A DNA stretch of 64,000 bases, taken from contig NZ_CP067100.1 in the NCBI RefSeq assembly GCF_016616235.1, positions 6,879,001 to 6,943,000 of the forward strand. Reading direction: 5' to 3'. This stretch comes from Bradyrhizobium diazoefficiens (GTDB taxonomy: Bacteria; Pseudomonadota; Alphaproteobacteria; Rhizobiales; Xanthobacteraceae). This document shows, one piece after another, positions 25,624 through 35,309 of the stretch. Position 1 is the first letter of the stretch. The number at the start of each line of letters is the position of its first letter. The position numbers and the translations under genes were made by a program. The notes below the pieces were generated by a model. That model did no database searches. It was not told the DNA's origin and saw only the letters and a list, made by a program, of their open reading frames with translations.

Positions 25624-26089
25624 TGGATTCCAGTGGTCAGCGCAGATTGTGCGGGTCAAATCGCGGCCAATTCCTACACGGTTTCAACGAGCCCAGATGA
25701 GCACAGCGCCCGGGCAGTCATGCGCGTGAAGCATGATCGGGAAAACTGTGCAGCGGATTTCCCGACAAACGCGGAACGCGTTTGCGCGGAGACGATCCTG
25801 AAACAACAATCTAAACCGCGATGCTGATTTCATCTTAAATCTCATCGCGCTTGAGAGTGACGAATGACCACCGCGTGAGCGCTGGCGCCCTGTTCTGTTC
25901 GATTTGCCGGGTGACCGGCCAAAAGTTCCAGGAGGCTGATTGCGGAGGTCCCCGGCACGCATCAGATGGTAACGACCTCGCCTTTTCGAGCCATTCACCG
26001 CGTCGATCCCATTGATGACGCGGTGCTCCGGGCCAACCCCAACAAGGCGAAAGAGCTGGTAGCAAACGCCGCGGACGGAGCTTCGATTG
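25624..26089. other. Intergenic stretch between element core and fix cluster
   Basis: No supported gene. It contains the second copy of the dispersed palindromic repeat. Confidence 0.5.
25720..25855. repeat. Dispersed palindromic intergenic repeat, copy 2
   Basis: GCATGATCGGGAAAACTGTG, AACGCGTTTGCGCGGAGA and a TAAATCTCATCGCGCTT ending, a diverged copy of 24575-24705. Confidence 0.6.
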
Positions 26090-26764
26090 TCAGGCATTGA
26101 TCCGGCTCAGCTCCACGCGGTTGCGGAGGACGATACAGCGCGAGGTTTCCAGCGCGATTGTTCCGGACTGCGCCAGCTGGCTGAGCGTCCGCGACACCGT
26201 CTCGATCGTCAAGCCGAGATAGTCGGCGATGTCCTGACGCGGCATCGGCAGTTCGATCGAAGGAGCGGCGGCATTGCGGCCCGCCATTTCCAGCAGAAAC
26301 CCGGCCACCCGCTCTTCGGCGCTCTTCATCAGCACCATTGCGTGCTCGTGCATACGCTGCAGCTCGCGGACCGCAAGGGACCAGAGCTGTTTGGCAACAT
26401 CCTTTTCGTACTCGGCCTGGGCCATCACGGCGCTGCGCTCGGCGACCACGACATGCGCCTCCCTGATCGCTTCCGCGGAGGCAAGATGCACCTCGCTGGC
26501 CTCGACGTCGAAGATATCGCCGGGCAGATAGAAGCTGCCGATCTGGCGACGGCCGTCATCCAGCGTGCGACAGGTTCGCACCGCGCCGGAGATGACCTGA
26601 TAGAGGTATTCAGCCGGATCATCTTCGGCGTAAATTTCAGCGTTGCGCGCAAAGCGCGCCGAAGCGCCGATCAAGCCGAGCGTGCCTTCGGGCGGGGAGT
26701 TCGACCGAACCGCAGCGGCCGGACGCGCGTGGATTGTGGACCCGGCGGCTGCGGCGCTGAGCAT
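26090..26764 (-). CDS. fixK: FixK-type Crp/Fnr transcription activator
   Basis: 224 residues: a cyclic-nucleotide-binding-like beta-roll (AEYLYQVISGAVRTCRTLDD, GRRQIGSFYLPGDIFDVEAS), a long dimerisation helix and a C-terminal helix-turn-helix (MPRQDIADYLGLTIETVSRT). The recognition helix is of the Fnr/FixK class, which binds TTGAN6TCAA sites; two such sites occur at 35296 and 37447. The Fnr cysteine cluster for an oxygen-sensing iron-sulfur centre is absent, so oxygen control should come from FixLJ, as for rhizobial FixK. It lies downstream of fixS on the same strand. Confidence 0.88.
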   Translation of the reverse strand: MLSAAAAGSTIHARPAAAVRSNSPPEGTLGLIGASARFARNAEIYAEDDPAEYLYQVISGAVRTCRTLDDGRRQIGSFYLPGDIFDVEASEVHLASAEAIREAHVVVAERSAVMAQAEYEKDVAKQLWSLAVRELQRMHEHAMVLMKSAEERVAGFLLEMAGRNAAAPSIELPMPRQDIADYLGLTIETVSRTLSQLAQSGTIALETSRCIVLRNRVELSRINA

Positions 26765-27329
26765 GGCATATCTCCGGTTTCGAAGATTGATGAGGGCAGT
26801 CTGCCCGCTTCCCCGCGTTTCGAAACTCGTGTCTTTCCCCTAAGTATAAATCCGGAGGCACCTGCAATCTTGCCGGTTGTGACGGTTGATGCGCCCCTTA
26901 GGCAGCTCAAGGCGGCTCACGCATGTTTGCGCTACCATCTCCGCCATTCGTCATCATGGCGGAATGCAGCCGTGATTCGACCAAGAGCATTCTTGTCGCG
27001 CCTGCTGCGCGACGAATGGCGCGAGATCCCCAGTGCGCCGCGCGATCGTGAGATCGAGGTTGCCATGATGGACGGCTGTATCATCATGTGCGCCGGCCTC
27101 ATGCCGCGTCACGGCACCGGCTGCCCCGAGAGACGCTGAGGCAGGTCGATGTAACCGCCACGCAGAGGCACTGCGGGCGGCGGATGACGCCGCCGATCAG
27201 CTCCTGTTGATCGGTCGGGCGACCATGGCTGACCGGTGGCGATCGTCCCGTCTGTCGAATCCCGCTCGGTCCGCCGCGCAGGCGTCCTAATGGACGCTGC
27301 TGGTGGCCTTCGTCCCGGTGGAGATCGTG
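26765..27329. other. Intergenic stretch between fixS and fixK
   Basis: No confident gene in 565 bp. Short plus-strand frames (for example ending ALRAADDAADQLLLIGRATM, and WTLLVAFVPVEIVLTVLGAR) may be remnants. The FixJ-responsive promoter of fixK should lie here, but I cannot place it. Confidence 0.35.
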
Positions 27330-27521
27330 TTAACGGTGCTGGGCGCTCGCCGGGTGCGCGGGGGTTGAGGATGTCTCAGCCGGCTCATCGTCGGCGATCG
27401 CCCGCCAAGCGGCGCCATCGAGATCGTCATATTGGCCGTTCCTGAGCGACCAGAGAAAGGCCGCAAGGCCGAGCGCGCCAAGCCCGATCGCAAGAGGCAC
27501 CAGATAGAGCAGGACTTCCAT
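27330..27521 (-). CDS. fixS: cbb3 oxidase maturation protein FixS/CcoS
   Basis: 63 residues, MEVLLYLVPLAIGLGALGLA... with a single N-terminal membrane helix and the RNGQYDDLDGAAWR motif typical of CcoS. The ATG (27521) overlaps the fixI stop as ATGA. FixS is needed to load metal and haem into the cbb3 oxidase, working with the copper ATPase FixI. Last gene of fixGHIS. Confidence 0.93.
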   Translation of the reverse strand: MEVLLYLVPLAIGLGALGLAAFLWSLRNGQYDDLDGAAWRAIADDEPAETSSTPAHPASAQHR

Positions 27522-29710
27522 CAGGCAGTTTCCCTCTGCCGGCGCGCGCGCAAGGCATTGAGCATCACGAGTAGCGACGAGGTGGACATCGCGGCCGCGG
27601 CGATCAGTGGCGTCACCAGGCCGGCCATGGCGAGCGGCACGGCGAGCGCGTTGTAGATCACCGCGAGCCAGAGGTTCTGCCGCATCAGCCGCACCGCCTG
27701 GCGCGAAATGGCGATTGCGGCTTGCACCGGTGCAAGCCGCTCGCCGAGAAACACTGCATGCGCCACCGACTGACTGAGATGCGTCGCGGTGACCGGCGAC
27801 ATCGAGGCGTGAGCACCGGCCAGGGCCGGGGCATCGTTCAGGCCGTCTCCGACCATCAGCACCTTGTGGCCGTGGCGCGCGAGCTCGTCGATGCGGGCGA
27901 TCTTGTCGACCGGGGTCACCTCGGCACGCCAATGATGAATGCCGAGCGTCTCGGCAGCGGCCCTGACGGCCGGCTCCCGGTCGCCGGACAGCATCTCGAC
28001 GCTCAAGCCGACCCGCTGCAGTGCAGAGACGGTGTTCGCCGCATCAGGACGGATCCGCTGCCGGACGGCGAAGACATGGCGCATCAAGCCATGGCGAAAC
28101 GCGACGACGGATGCCTCGGGATCGTTCTGGAGAATCTGGTTCGCCACCTCATCGGCGCCGCACCAGGACGGCCGCCCCAGCCTGATGTCGACACCATCGA
28201 CCACGCCGGACACGCCCTGCCCCGGCACCTCCGCGATGCCCGGCAGCGGCGCTTTTGCGCCCGCCGCGCGCGCAACCGCGGCGGCGACCGGGTGCCGGCT
28301 CGATAGCGCCAGGCGGCCGGCCAAATCGAAGACATCGGCAGGAATTGACGCGGCATTTGCGACGTCGAGCTCGGGCAGAGTCAGCGTGCCGGTCTTGTCG
28401 AAGATCACCCGATCGACCTCGGCGATCCGCTCGATCGCCTCACCTGCATTGAGCAACACGCCCGAGCCGAACAGGGCGCCGGAGGCCACCGTCTGAACGG
28501 CCGGGATGGCGAGGCCGAGCGCGCAGGGACAGGTGATGATGAGGACAGCGATGGCAATCACGATCGAATCGTGGAGCGTGGCGCCCGCGACAAGCCAGCC
28601 GATCATGGTCAAAAGCGCGGTCGCGTGGACAAGCGGCGCGTAAAGCCGCGAAGCACGTTCGGCAAGGCGCAGATAGCGCGAACGCGATTGCAGGGCATTT
28701 TCCAGCAGCCGCGAGATTTCAGACAGAAGCGTTGCTTCGCAGGCCGCCGAGACGCGCACGCGCAAGGCGCCGGATCGCACCACGGTCCCGGCGTAGACCG
28801 CACTTCCGGCGATTGCCGTCGTTGGGCGTGTCTCGCCGGTGATCAGGCTCTGGTCGATCTCGGAGCGGCCGCTGAGGACAGCGCCGTCGACGGCCGACCG
28901 CTCGCCGGGACGAAGCAGCACGATGTCACCGGGCCGGATCGCGGCGACAGGAACCGTGCGGATCTCCTCGTCAGTGATGAATTTTGTTGCCGTTTCCGCC
29001 TTCAGCGCGGCAAGATTGCTCGCAAAGGCGCGGGTGCGCCGCCGCACGTTCTGATCGAGATAGCGGCCTGCCAGCAGGAACGCGATCAGCATGATCGCCG
29101 CGTCGAAATAGGCGTGCTCGGCATGCGTGGCCGTCTCGAACAGCGACATCGCCAGCGCCAGGACGATGCCGATCGAAATCGGCACATCCATGTTGACACC
29201 GCGCGCGAGCAGCGCCGCATAGGCCGACGCAAAGAACGGCTGGGCCGAATAGGCTGCCGCCGGCAGCACGATCAGCGCGGAGAGCCAATGGAAGAAGTCG
29301 CGCTGCTCGCGCAGCATGTCGCCAACACTGCCGGACCAGACCGGCACCGACAGCATCATCACATTCATCGCCGCGAAAGCGGCAACACCCAGGCGCCGCA
29401 GCAGCGCGCCCGCGAGATCGGCTTCCCGTGTCTCTGCGCCCGCCGGCTCGAACGGATAGGCCTTGTAGCCGAGCTCGGCGAGACGAACGACGAAAAGCGC
29501 GGGATCCACCGCGCCCGCCTTCCACTCCAGCGCCAGGCGCCGATCCGTCAGATTGACCCGGGCCAGGGTGACATCCGGGATCTGCGATAAGTTGCGCTCG
29601 ATCTTGGCCATGCAGCCGGCGCAACAGATGCCGTCGACCGCGAGATCGAGGCGCAGGCGATCCGGGCCGGACCTCTTCAGGAAGTGCGAAAAATCGATGG
29701 TCGATTGCAT
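27521..29710 (-). CDS. fixI: Copper-transporting P1B-type ATPase FixI/CcoI
   Basis: 729 residues. An N-terminal heavy-metal-associated domain with CAGC (30-33); transmembrane CPC motif (TCPCALGLAIP); phosphorylation site DKTGTLT; hinge motif GDGLNDAPAL. This is the CopA2/CcoI class, which exports Cu to the periplasmic side for the CuB centre of the cbb3 oxidase rather than for detoxification. It lies between fixH (10 bp upstream) and fixS (overlapping), so it is cotranscribed. Confidence 0.95.
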   Translation of the reverse strand: MQSTIDFSHFLKRSGPDRLRLDLAVDGICCAGCMAKIERNLSQIPDVTLARVNLTDRRLALEWKAGAVDPALFVVRLAELGYKAYPFEPAGAETREADLAGALLRRLGVAAFAAMNVMMLSVPVWSGSVGDMLREQRDFFHWLSALIVLPAAAYSAQPFFASAYAALLARGVNMDVPISIGIVLALAMSLFETATHAEHAYFDAAIMLIAFLLAGRYLDQNVRRRTRAFASNLAALKAETATKFITDEEIRTVPVAAIRPGDIVLLRPGERSAVDGAVLSGRSEIDQSLITGETRPTTAIAGSAVYAGTVVRSGALRVRVSAACEATLLSEISRLLENALQSRSRYLRLAERASRLYAPLVHATALLTMIGWLVAGATLHDSIVIAIAVLIITCPCALGLAIPAVQTVASGALFGSGVLLNAGEAIERIAEVDRVIFDKTGTLTLPELDVANAASIPADVFDLAGRLALSSRHPVAAAVARAAGAKAPLPGIAEVPGQGVSGVVDGVDIRLGRPSWCGADEVANQILQNDPEASVVAFRHGLMRHVFAVRQRIRPDAANTVSALQRVGLSVEMLSGDREPAVRAAAETLGIHHWRAEVTPVDKIARIDELARHGHKVLMVGDGLNDAPALAGAHASMSPVTATHLSQSVAHAVFLGERLAPVQAAIAISRQAVRLMRQNLWLAVIYNALAVPLAMAGLVTPLIAAAAMSTSSLLVMLNALRARRQRETA

Positions 29711-29720
29711 TCCTCCACCC

Positions 29721-30221
29721 TCAGTTCAAAACGACGCGGTTGCGCGACAGGAATAGGCGCTTTCCGTCCCGGTCGGCCTCGATCACCAGGTCCCACTGCC
29801 CCACCGCAACGCCATGCGCAATGCCGTGGTAGTTGCCGCCGCGCGCCTCGATCATCGCAAACGCCTGGTCGGCTCTGCGGTCCGTCGGCCGCTCGAGCCG
29901 GCCGAAGACCGACAGCCCGGCAAGCGGCGTGCCGTCCTGCGCGTTCGCGTCCAGAGTCAGCCGGGCCGTCCCGCCGGCCTGGCGCTCGATATGCGCATCG
30001 ATTTTCCAATCGCGCCCGTTCTGCTGATGCGCAGCCTGGATTTCCTTCTGATAGGCAAGGCTCACGCCATAGGCACTGTCGACGTCGGTTCCCGGCAGCG
30101 TGGCAATGGCAAGCCGCATCATCACCGCGTTGACGCCGATCACGACGGCAAAGAAAGAGACCACGGCGATCAGGACGAAGCGCCCGGTGATCGGCCGTAT
30201 GGCGGATGAAGACGTTGTCAT
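29721..30221 (-). CDS. fixH: FixH family protein
   Basis: 166 residues. One N-terminal membrane anchor (FVLIAVVSFFAVVIGVNAVM) and a periplasmic beta-rich domain with the conserved DSAYGVSLAYQKEIQAAHQQ segment, ending in KRLFLSRNRVVLN. FixH assists cbb3 oxidase assembly, probably in copper delivery with FixI. Position between fixG and fixI is canonical. Confidence 0.93.
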   Translation of the reverse strand: MTTSSSAIRPITGRFVLIAVVSFFAVVIGVNAVMMRLAIATLPGTDVDSAYGVSLAYQKEIQAAHQQNGRDWKIDAHIERQAGGTARLTLDANAQDGTPLAGLSVFGRLERPTDRRADQAFAMIEARGGNYHGIAHGVAVGQWDLVIEADRDGKRLFLSRNRVVLN

Positions 30222-30239
30222 GTCCGTTTTCCTCAGATT

Positions 30240-31712
30240 TCAGGGCGTCACAAAATGATCGGTGGCGGAGGCAACCTCGCCGAGCCCGATGTCGGTGATG
30301 CGGAATTTCACCGGCGCCGTCTTCTCCGATTTGTCGTCGAACGGCGCAGTCACCAGCACCCGCAACTCGGTGGTGGCATCGCGCGCAAGGACGATCATCG
30401 GCCGGTCCGGCGTGACGGAGTCGAAGCCGACGATGTGGATTTGCGCATTGGCGGGGCCGTCGACATCGACAGCAATCACGCGATCAAATCCGCGCTTGTT
30501 GAGGAAGCGCAGCGTATAGCCGTTGCGGATCGCGCCGGCGCTGAGCTTGACCGCCACGGGGTTCCGGTCGTGCAGCACGTTAAGGTCCAGCAGCGAGCGC
30601 GTCAGCAGCGCATGCAGCATCACCGCGCAAACCGTGGCGATCAGCGCGGCATAGACCACCGTCCGGGAACGGACCGGCTTGAAGGCTTCCGTCTTGCCGG
30701 ATGTCCGCCGCTGCACATTGATGTCGTTGTCGTAGCCGATCAGGCGCGTCGGCCTGCCGATCCTCTTCATCACGTTATCGCAGGCGTCGATGCAGAGGCC
30801 GCACTGGATGCAGCCGAGCTGCGCGCCATTGCGGATGTCGATGCCGGTCGGGCAGACTGCGACGCACTGGTTGCAATCGACGCAATCACCGGCCGTCTCG
30901 CCCAGCGCGCGCTGGGCTCTCCCCTTCTTCACCGAACAGCGCGGCTCGCCGCGGTCGTATTTGTAGGTGACGTTGAGCGCCCACTCATCAGTAAGCGCGG
31001 CCTGGATGCGCGGCCATGGGCACATGTAGAGACAGACCTGCTCCCGTGCGTGGCCGGCCAGGAGATAGGTCGATGCGGTGAGAATGCCGATCCAGACGTA
31101 GGCGATCGCCGGCGCCTGGAACGTGGCGAGATCCTTCACCAGGGTCGGTGCATCCGAGAAATAGAGGACCCAGGCGCCGCCGGTCCACCAGGCGATGATC
31201 AGCCAGATCGCCTGCTTCAACGCGCGCCGCGCCAGCCGCGCGGCCGTCAGCGGACCGGCATCGGCCTTGATGCGCGCGCGGCGGTCGCCCTCGGTCCAGC
31301 GTTCCACCACGTAAAACAGGTCGGTCCACACCGTCTGTGGGCAGAGATAGCCGCACCAGATGCGGCCGCCGAGCGCATTCATCAGGAATAAGGTGAAGGC
31401 AGCGAGGATCAGGAGCCCCGTGAAATAGTAGAACTCCTGCGGCCACAGTTCGATGAAGAAGAAATAGAAGCGCTGGCTTTGAAAATCGATCAGCACGGCC
31501 TGGTCCGGCGCGCCGAGGCCCCGATTCCAGCGCACGAGCGGCAGCAGGTAATAGACGCCGAGGCAGAGCGCCATCAGCCCCCATTTGATCCGCCGGAAGC
31601 TGCCGGAAACCCGTTGCGGATAGATTTTCTTCTGTGGTGCATAGAGCGGCAGATCATCATCGCCACCCATCAACTCCTTCGAAGTGACGTTCTTGGTCAT
31701 CGGAACGCCCAT
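30240..31712 (-). CDS. fixG: cbb3 oxidase accessory iron-sulfur protein FixG/CcoG
   Basis: 490 residues from ATG 31712, which has GGGGGA 5 bases upstream; other ATGs exist at 31760 and 31700. It is a membrane protein with about five helices, the CGYLCPQTVW and CLYMCPWPRIQ motifs, and a ferredoxin-like pair of [4Fe-4S] sites (CVDCNQCVAVCP and CIQCGLCIDACD), then a periplasmic Ig-like C-terminal domain. CcoG proteins reduce copper for cbb3 maturation. About 80 bp separate it from fixP; no separate FixK site was found, so it may be read from the fixN promoter. Confidence 0.95.
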   Translation of the reverse strand: MGVPMTKNVTSKELMGGDDDLPLYAPQKKIYPQRVSGSFRRIKWGLMALCLGVYYLLPLVRWNRGLGAPDQAVLIDFQSQRFYFFFIELWPQEFYYFTGLLILAAFTLFLMNALGGRIWCGYLCPQTVWTDLFYVVERWTEGDRRARIKADAGPLTAARLARRALKQAIWLIIAWWTGGAWVLYFSDAPTLVKDLATFQAPAIAYVWIGILTASTYLLAGHAREQVCLYMCPWPRIQAALTDEWALNVTYKYDRGEPRCSVKKGRAQRALGETAGDCVDCNQCVAVCPTGIDIRNGAQLGCIQCGLCIDACDNVMKRIGRPTRLIGYDNDINVQRRTSGKTEAFKPVRSRTVVYAALIATVCAVMLHALLTRSLLDLNVLHDRNPVAVKLSAGAIRNGYTLRFLNKRGFDRVIAVDVDGPANAQIHIVGFDSVTPDRPMIVLARDATTELRVLVTAPFDDKSEKTAPVKFRITDIGLGEVASATDHFVTP

Positions 31713-31793
31713 CAAAATCCCCCGATAAGGTACCGTTCCCCCAGGGCGGAACAGCTTCACCTGGGTGAACCGGTCAAACCTCGCCCGGCATTG

Positions 31794-32666
31794 CTATTTG
31801 CCACCGCCCAGCGCGTGGACGTAGACCGCCATCGCCTTGATGGTCGAAGGATCGAGCCGCCCTTCCCAGGCCGGCATGACGCCGGCGCGGCCATTGCTGA
31901 TGGTCTCGATCAGGGTCGCCTCGTCCGAGCCGTAGAGCCAGATCTTGTCGGTCAAATTGGCGGCGCCGAGCTCCTGATTGCCCTTGCCGCGGTCCCCGTG
32001 ACAGGCGACGCAATTGTCGGCAAAGATCTTCTCGCCCTTGGCGGCGTCATAACCTTTCCGGGTCGAGAGGCCCGACAGCGAGCGCACATAGTTGGCCACC
32101 GCGACGATCTCGTCCGACTTGAGCACGCCGTCCTTGCCGAAGGCGAGCATCTGGCCTTCATGCGCCTTGGCATGACCGGAGCGTGCGCCGAACTGGATGG
32201 TCTGCATGATCTGGTCGAGCGTGCCGCCCCAGAGCCAGTCGTCGTCGTTCAGATTTGGATAGCCCTTCGCGCCGGCGGCGCCACTGCCGTGACAGGGCGC
32301 GCAATTGTCGCCGAACACCGTCTTGCCCCGCGCCCGCGCCAAGGCCAGGAGGGCCGGGTCGTTCTCGATCTCGGCAAGAGACGCGGTGCCAAGCGCCTTC
32401 ATCTTTTCGCCGCGCAAAGCTTCGAGTTGGGCCAGATTCGCGGTAACTGCGGCGCGATTGGTGGTGTGCAGGACCCCGGCCGTATAGCCGCTCACCAGCG
32501 GCCAGGCCGGATAGACCACCCAGTAGCCGAAGGCCCAGATGATGGTGGCGTAGAAGGTCAGCACCCACCAGCGGGGAAGCGGCGTGTTCAGCTCCTCGAT
32601 GCCGTCCCATTCGTGGCCCGTGGTCGACCGGCCGGAAATGTGGTCGGTGTCGTTGTGCTGGCTCAT
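31794..32666 (-). CDS. fixP: cbb3-type cytochrome c oxidase subunit III, FixP/CcoP
   Basis: 290 residues: an N-terminal membrane helix (VLTFYATIIWAFGYWVVYPA) and two cytochrome c domains with haem-binding CAPCH (122-126) and CVACH (219-223). It passes electrons from soluble cytochrome c to FixO and FixN. Length and the two-haem arrangement are normal. It follows fixQ by 3 bp. Confidence 0.96.
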   Translation of the reverse strand: MSQHNDTDHISGRSTTGHEWDGIEELNTPLPRWWVLTFYATIIWAFGYWVVYPAWPLVSGYTAGVLHTTNRAAVTANLAQLEALRGEKMKALGTASLAEIENDPALLALARARGKTVFGDNCAPCHGSGAAGAKGYPNLNDDDWLWGGTLDQIMQTIQFGARSGHAKAHEGQMLAFGKDGVLKSDEIVAVANYVRSLSGLSTRKGYDAAKGEKIFADNCVACHGDRGKGNQELGAANLTDKIWLYGSDEATLIETISNGRAGVMPAWEGRLDPSTIKAMAVYVHALGGGK

Positions 32667-32669
32667 CCG

Positions 32670-32834
32670 TCAATCCTCCCGCAGCGGCATTTTCGCCGCG
32701 GCATCGAACAGCGCCCTGTTGCGGGGACGCAGCGCGTAACAGACGATCGCAAGGAAGATGCCGACGAAGACCGGCGTCCAGAAGTTGAGCACGAACTGCG
32801 AGACCACGTTCTCAACGGAGACAATCACCTTCAT
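32670..32834 (-). CDS. fixQ: cbb3 oxidase subunit FixQ/CcoQ
   Basis: 54 residues read directly from the minus strand: MKVIVSVENVVSQFVLNFWT..., a hydrophobic segment (FVGIFLAIVCYAL) and the family-typical end RPRNRALFDAAAKMPLRED. CcoQ is a small stabilising subunit of the cbb3 complex. Its position between fixO (12 bp) and fixP (3 bp) is canonical. Confidence 0.92.
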   Translation of the reverse strand: MKVIVSVENVVSQFVLNFWTPVFVGIFLAIVCYALRPRNRALFDAAAKMPLRED

Positions 32835-32846
32835 CACAAACAGCCT

Positions 32847-33581
32847 TCAACGCAGATTGGCTTTTTCGTCGTAGAGCTTGAAGTCGACCAGCGTCCCCAG
32901 CATCTGCAGGTAAGCGATGAGCGCATCGAGTTCGGTGGGTTGGCCGGCCTTGCCGTCGAAGTTGCGGACAGCCGCATTCGGGTAGCGCTTCTGGAACGCT
33001 TCGGCATCCGCACCATCGGGATCGAGCTGCGCCTTGAGGTCGGCTTTGGCATGAGCGATCTGGTCGTCGGTATAGGGTACGCCGATCGCGCGGCTGGTGC
33101 GCAGATGCGCGGCGACGTCCTCAAGCTCGAGTTCGGTCGCAGCCAGCGATGGATACCCCGGCATCACCGATTGCGGCACGATCGCCCGCGGATTGATCAG
33201 GTGCCGGACATGCCAATCATCGGAATATTTGGCGCCGACCCGGGCAAGATCGGGACCCGTACGCTTCGAACCCCACTGGAAGGGGTGATCGTACATGCTC
33301 TCGGCGGCCAGCGAGTAGTGGCCGTAGCGCTCCACTTCGTCGCGCAACGGGCGGATCATCTGCGAGTGGCAGAGATAGCAGCCTTCGCGAACATAGATGT
33401 TGCGCCCGGCAAGCTCGAGCGGCGTGTAGGGACGAACGCCGTCGACCGCCTCGATCGTGCTCTGGAGGTAGAACAGCGGCGTGATTTCGACGAGGCCACC
33501 GATCGCGATGACCACGAGGATTCCACCGATCAGGATGGTCGCGTTCTTCTCGAAGATCTTGTGTCGATTCCAGAAGGACAT
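32847..33581 (-). CDS. fixO: cbb3-type cytochrome c oxidase subunit II, FixO/CcoO
   Basis: 244 residues with an N-terminal anchor helix ([20 protein letters not shown]) and a single haem c site CYLCH (68-72), followed by the conserved [20 protein letters not shown] stretch. It carries electrons from FixP to the catalytic subunit. It lies 8 bp after fixN in the usual order. Confidence 0.96.
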   Translation of the reverse strand: MSFWNRHKIFEKNATILIGGILVVIAIGGLVEITPLFYLQSTIEAVDGVRPYTPLELAGRNIYVREGCYLCHSQMIRPLRDEVERYGHYSLAAESMYDHPFQWGSKRTGPDLARVGAKYSDDWHVRHLINPRAIVPQSVMPGYPSLAATELELEDVAAHLRTSRAIGVPYTDDQIAHAKADLKAQLDPDGADAEAFQKRYPNAAVRNFDGKAGQPTELDALIAYLQMLGTLVDFKLYDEKANLR

Positions 33582-33589
33582 AGCACGAC

Positions 33590-35245
33590 CTATTCGGCAG
33601 GCTGGAGCCGGCCGGCGGCGCGTGCCTCCTCGGCTTCGCCGGCGTTGACCGTCATCCAGAGATTGAAGGCCATGATCAGCGCGCCGATCAGGAACAACGC
33701 GCCCCCGGCGGCGCGGATGATGTAGAAGGGATGCATGGCCTCGACGGTCTCGATGAAGGAATATTCAAGGAAGCCGAGCGAGGTGTAGGCGCGCCACATC
33801 AGGCCCTGCAGGATTCCGGACACCCACATGGCGGAGATGTAGAGCACGATGCCGAGGGTGGCGATCCAGAAGTGCCAGTTAACGAGCTTGAGGCTGTAGA
33901 GTCCGTTGCGATTCCACGCCCACGGCACGAGGCAATACAGCGCGCCGAACGAGACAAAGCCAACCCAGCCAAGCGCGCCGGAATGCACGTGGCCGATCGT
34001 CCAGTCGGTGTAGTGGCTGAGCGAGTTCACGACCTTGATCGCCATCATCGGGCCTTCGAACGTCGACATGCCGTAAAAGGCGACGGAGACGACGAGCATG
34101 CGCAGCACCGGGTCGGTGCGCAGCTTGTCCCAGGCGCCGGACAAGGTCATGAGCCCGTTGATCATGCCGCCCCAGGAGGGCATCCACAGCATGATCGAGA
34201 AGGTCATGCCGAGCGTCTGCACCCAGTCGGGCAGCGCGGTGTAGTGCAGATGGTGCGGGCCGGCCCAGATGTAGAGGAAGATCAGCGCCCAGAAATGGAT
34301 GATGGATAGCCGGTAGGAATAGATCGGCCGCTCCGCGCGCTTCGGGATGAAATAGTACATGATCGCGAGGAAGCCGGCGGTGAGAAAGAAGCCGACCGCA
34401 TTGTGGCCGTACCACCACTGGAACATGGCGTCCTGAACACCACCCCAGGCAATGTAGGACTTCGAGCCGAACACAGAGACCGGCAGCGCGGGGTTGTTGC
34501 CGAGGTGGAGCACGGCGATCGTGACGATAAACGCCAGATAGAACCAGTTGGCGACGAAGATGTGCGGTTCCTTGCGTTTGACCAGAGTCGCCAGGAACAC
34601 CAGCAGATAAGTCACCCAAACGATTGTCAGCCACAGATCAGCGTACCACTCGGGCTCGGCATATTCCTTCGACTGCGTCACTCCGAGCAGATAGCCGGTG
34701 CCGGCGATCACGATGAAGAAGTTGTAGCCGAGCACGACGAACCAGGGCGCGAGATCGCCGGCAAGCCGGGTGCGGCAGGTCTTCTGCACGACGTAGAACG
34801 AGGTCGCGATCAGGACGTTGCCGCCGAACGCGAAGATCACGGCCGACGTGTGCAGCGGACGCAGGCGGCCGAAGCTGGTCCAGGGCAGATCGAGATTAAG
34901 CGCGGGCCATGCCAGTTGCGAGGCGATGATCAGCCCGACGGCAAAGCCGGCAATGCCCCAGAACATCGCCGCCACGGATGCGAACTTGATCGGTCCCAGA
35001 TTGTAGTTTGGACGCCCGTTGATCTCCTGCGGGGGCAGTTTGGTCGGGCGATCATAGTAGCGATTGAGGATCGCAAACGCCGCGGCGATGCTGGCGGCGC
35101 AGCCAAGCGAGGCGTGAAAGGCGAACGGGGCGTCGTGCGCGAATCCCGCACCGATCAGGCAAAGGAATGCGAGCACCGCAAACAGCGGCCACAACGTCGC
35201 TTCTCCGACCGTCATCGATTTTGCGCCGGCGGAGACGTTCGTCAT
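33590..35245 (-). CDS. fixN: cbb3-type cytochrome c oxidase subunit I, FixN/CcoN
   Basis: 551-residue haem-copper oxidase catalytic subunit with about twelve helices. Metal-ligand motifs are visible: [14 protein letters not shown] (low-spin haem His), [11 protein letters not shown] (CuB His), [11 protein letters not shown] (CuB His pair) and [17 protein letters not shown] (haem His residues). This high-affinity terminal oxidase lets the cell respire at nanomolar oxygen, as in nodules or soil microzones. It is the first gene of fixNOQP, with a FixK site centred 57 bp before the ATG. Confidence 0.97.
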   Translation of the reverse strand: MTNVSAGAKSMTVGEATLWPLFAVLAFLCLIGAGFAHDAPFAFHASLGCAASIAAAFAILNRYYDRPTKLPPQEINGRPNYNLGPIKFASVAAMFWGIAGFAVGLIIASQLAWPALNLDLPWTSFGRLRPLHTSAVIFAFGGNVLIATSFYVVQKTCRTRLAGDLAPWFVVLGYNFFIVIAGTGYLLGVTQSKEYAEPEWYADLWLTIVWVTYLLVFLATLVKRKEPHIFVANWFYLAFIVTIAVLHLGNNPALPVSVFGSKSYIAWGGVQDAMFQWWYGHNAVGFFLTAGFLAIMYYFIPKRAERPIYSYRLSIIHFWALIFLYIWAGPHHLHYTALPDWVQTLGMTFSIMLWMPSWGGMINGLMTLSGAWDKLRTDPVLRMLVVSVAFYGMSTFEGPMMAIKVVNSLSHYTDWTIGHVHSGALGWVGFVSFGALYCLVPWAWNRNGLYSLKLVNWHFWIATLGIVLYISAMWVSGILQGLMWRAYTSLGFLEYSFIETVEAMHPFYIIRAAGGALFLIGALIMAFNLWMTVNAGEAEEARAAGRLQPAE

Positions 35246-35295
35246 GGTGCGACATCCTCGAGGAGTGGCTCAGGGAGGCACGCGCGGCGCCCGGG

Positions 35296-35309
35296 TTGAT
35301 CGACATCAA
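35296..35309 (-). promoter_or_regulatory. FixK/Fnr box upstream of fixN
   Basis: TTGATCGACATCAA, a perfect TTGAT-N4-ATCAA dyad, centred 57 bp before the fixN ATG. This fits class II activation with a start site about 41 bp downstream of the centre. The box overlaps the stop codon of the upstream DUF6455 gene. Confidence 0.9.

Noticed and set aside
26087..27139. 350-codon plus-strand open frame
   Set aside because: Mostly antisense to fixK. The tail beyond fixK has no recognisable domain, so I did not call it.
31712..31794. Separate FixK site for fixGHIS
   Set aside because: The gap contains a TTCACC/GGTGAA palindrome but no TTGAN6TCAA match.
31479..33725. 748-codon open frame on the plus strand
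   Set aside because: It lies antisense to fixG, fixP, fixQ and fixO, whose family motifs are unmistakable. Long antisense frames are common in GC-rich genes.
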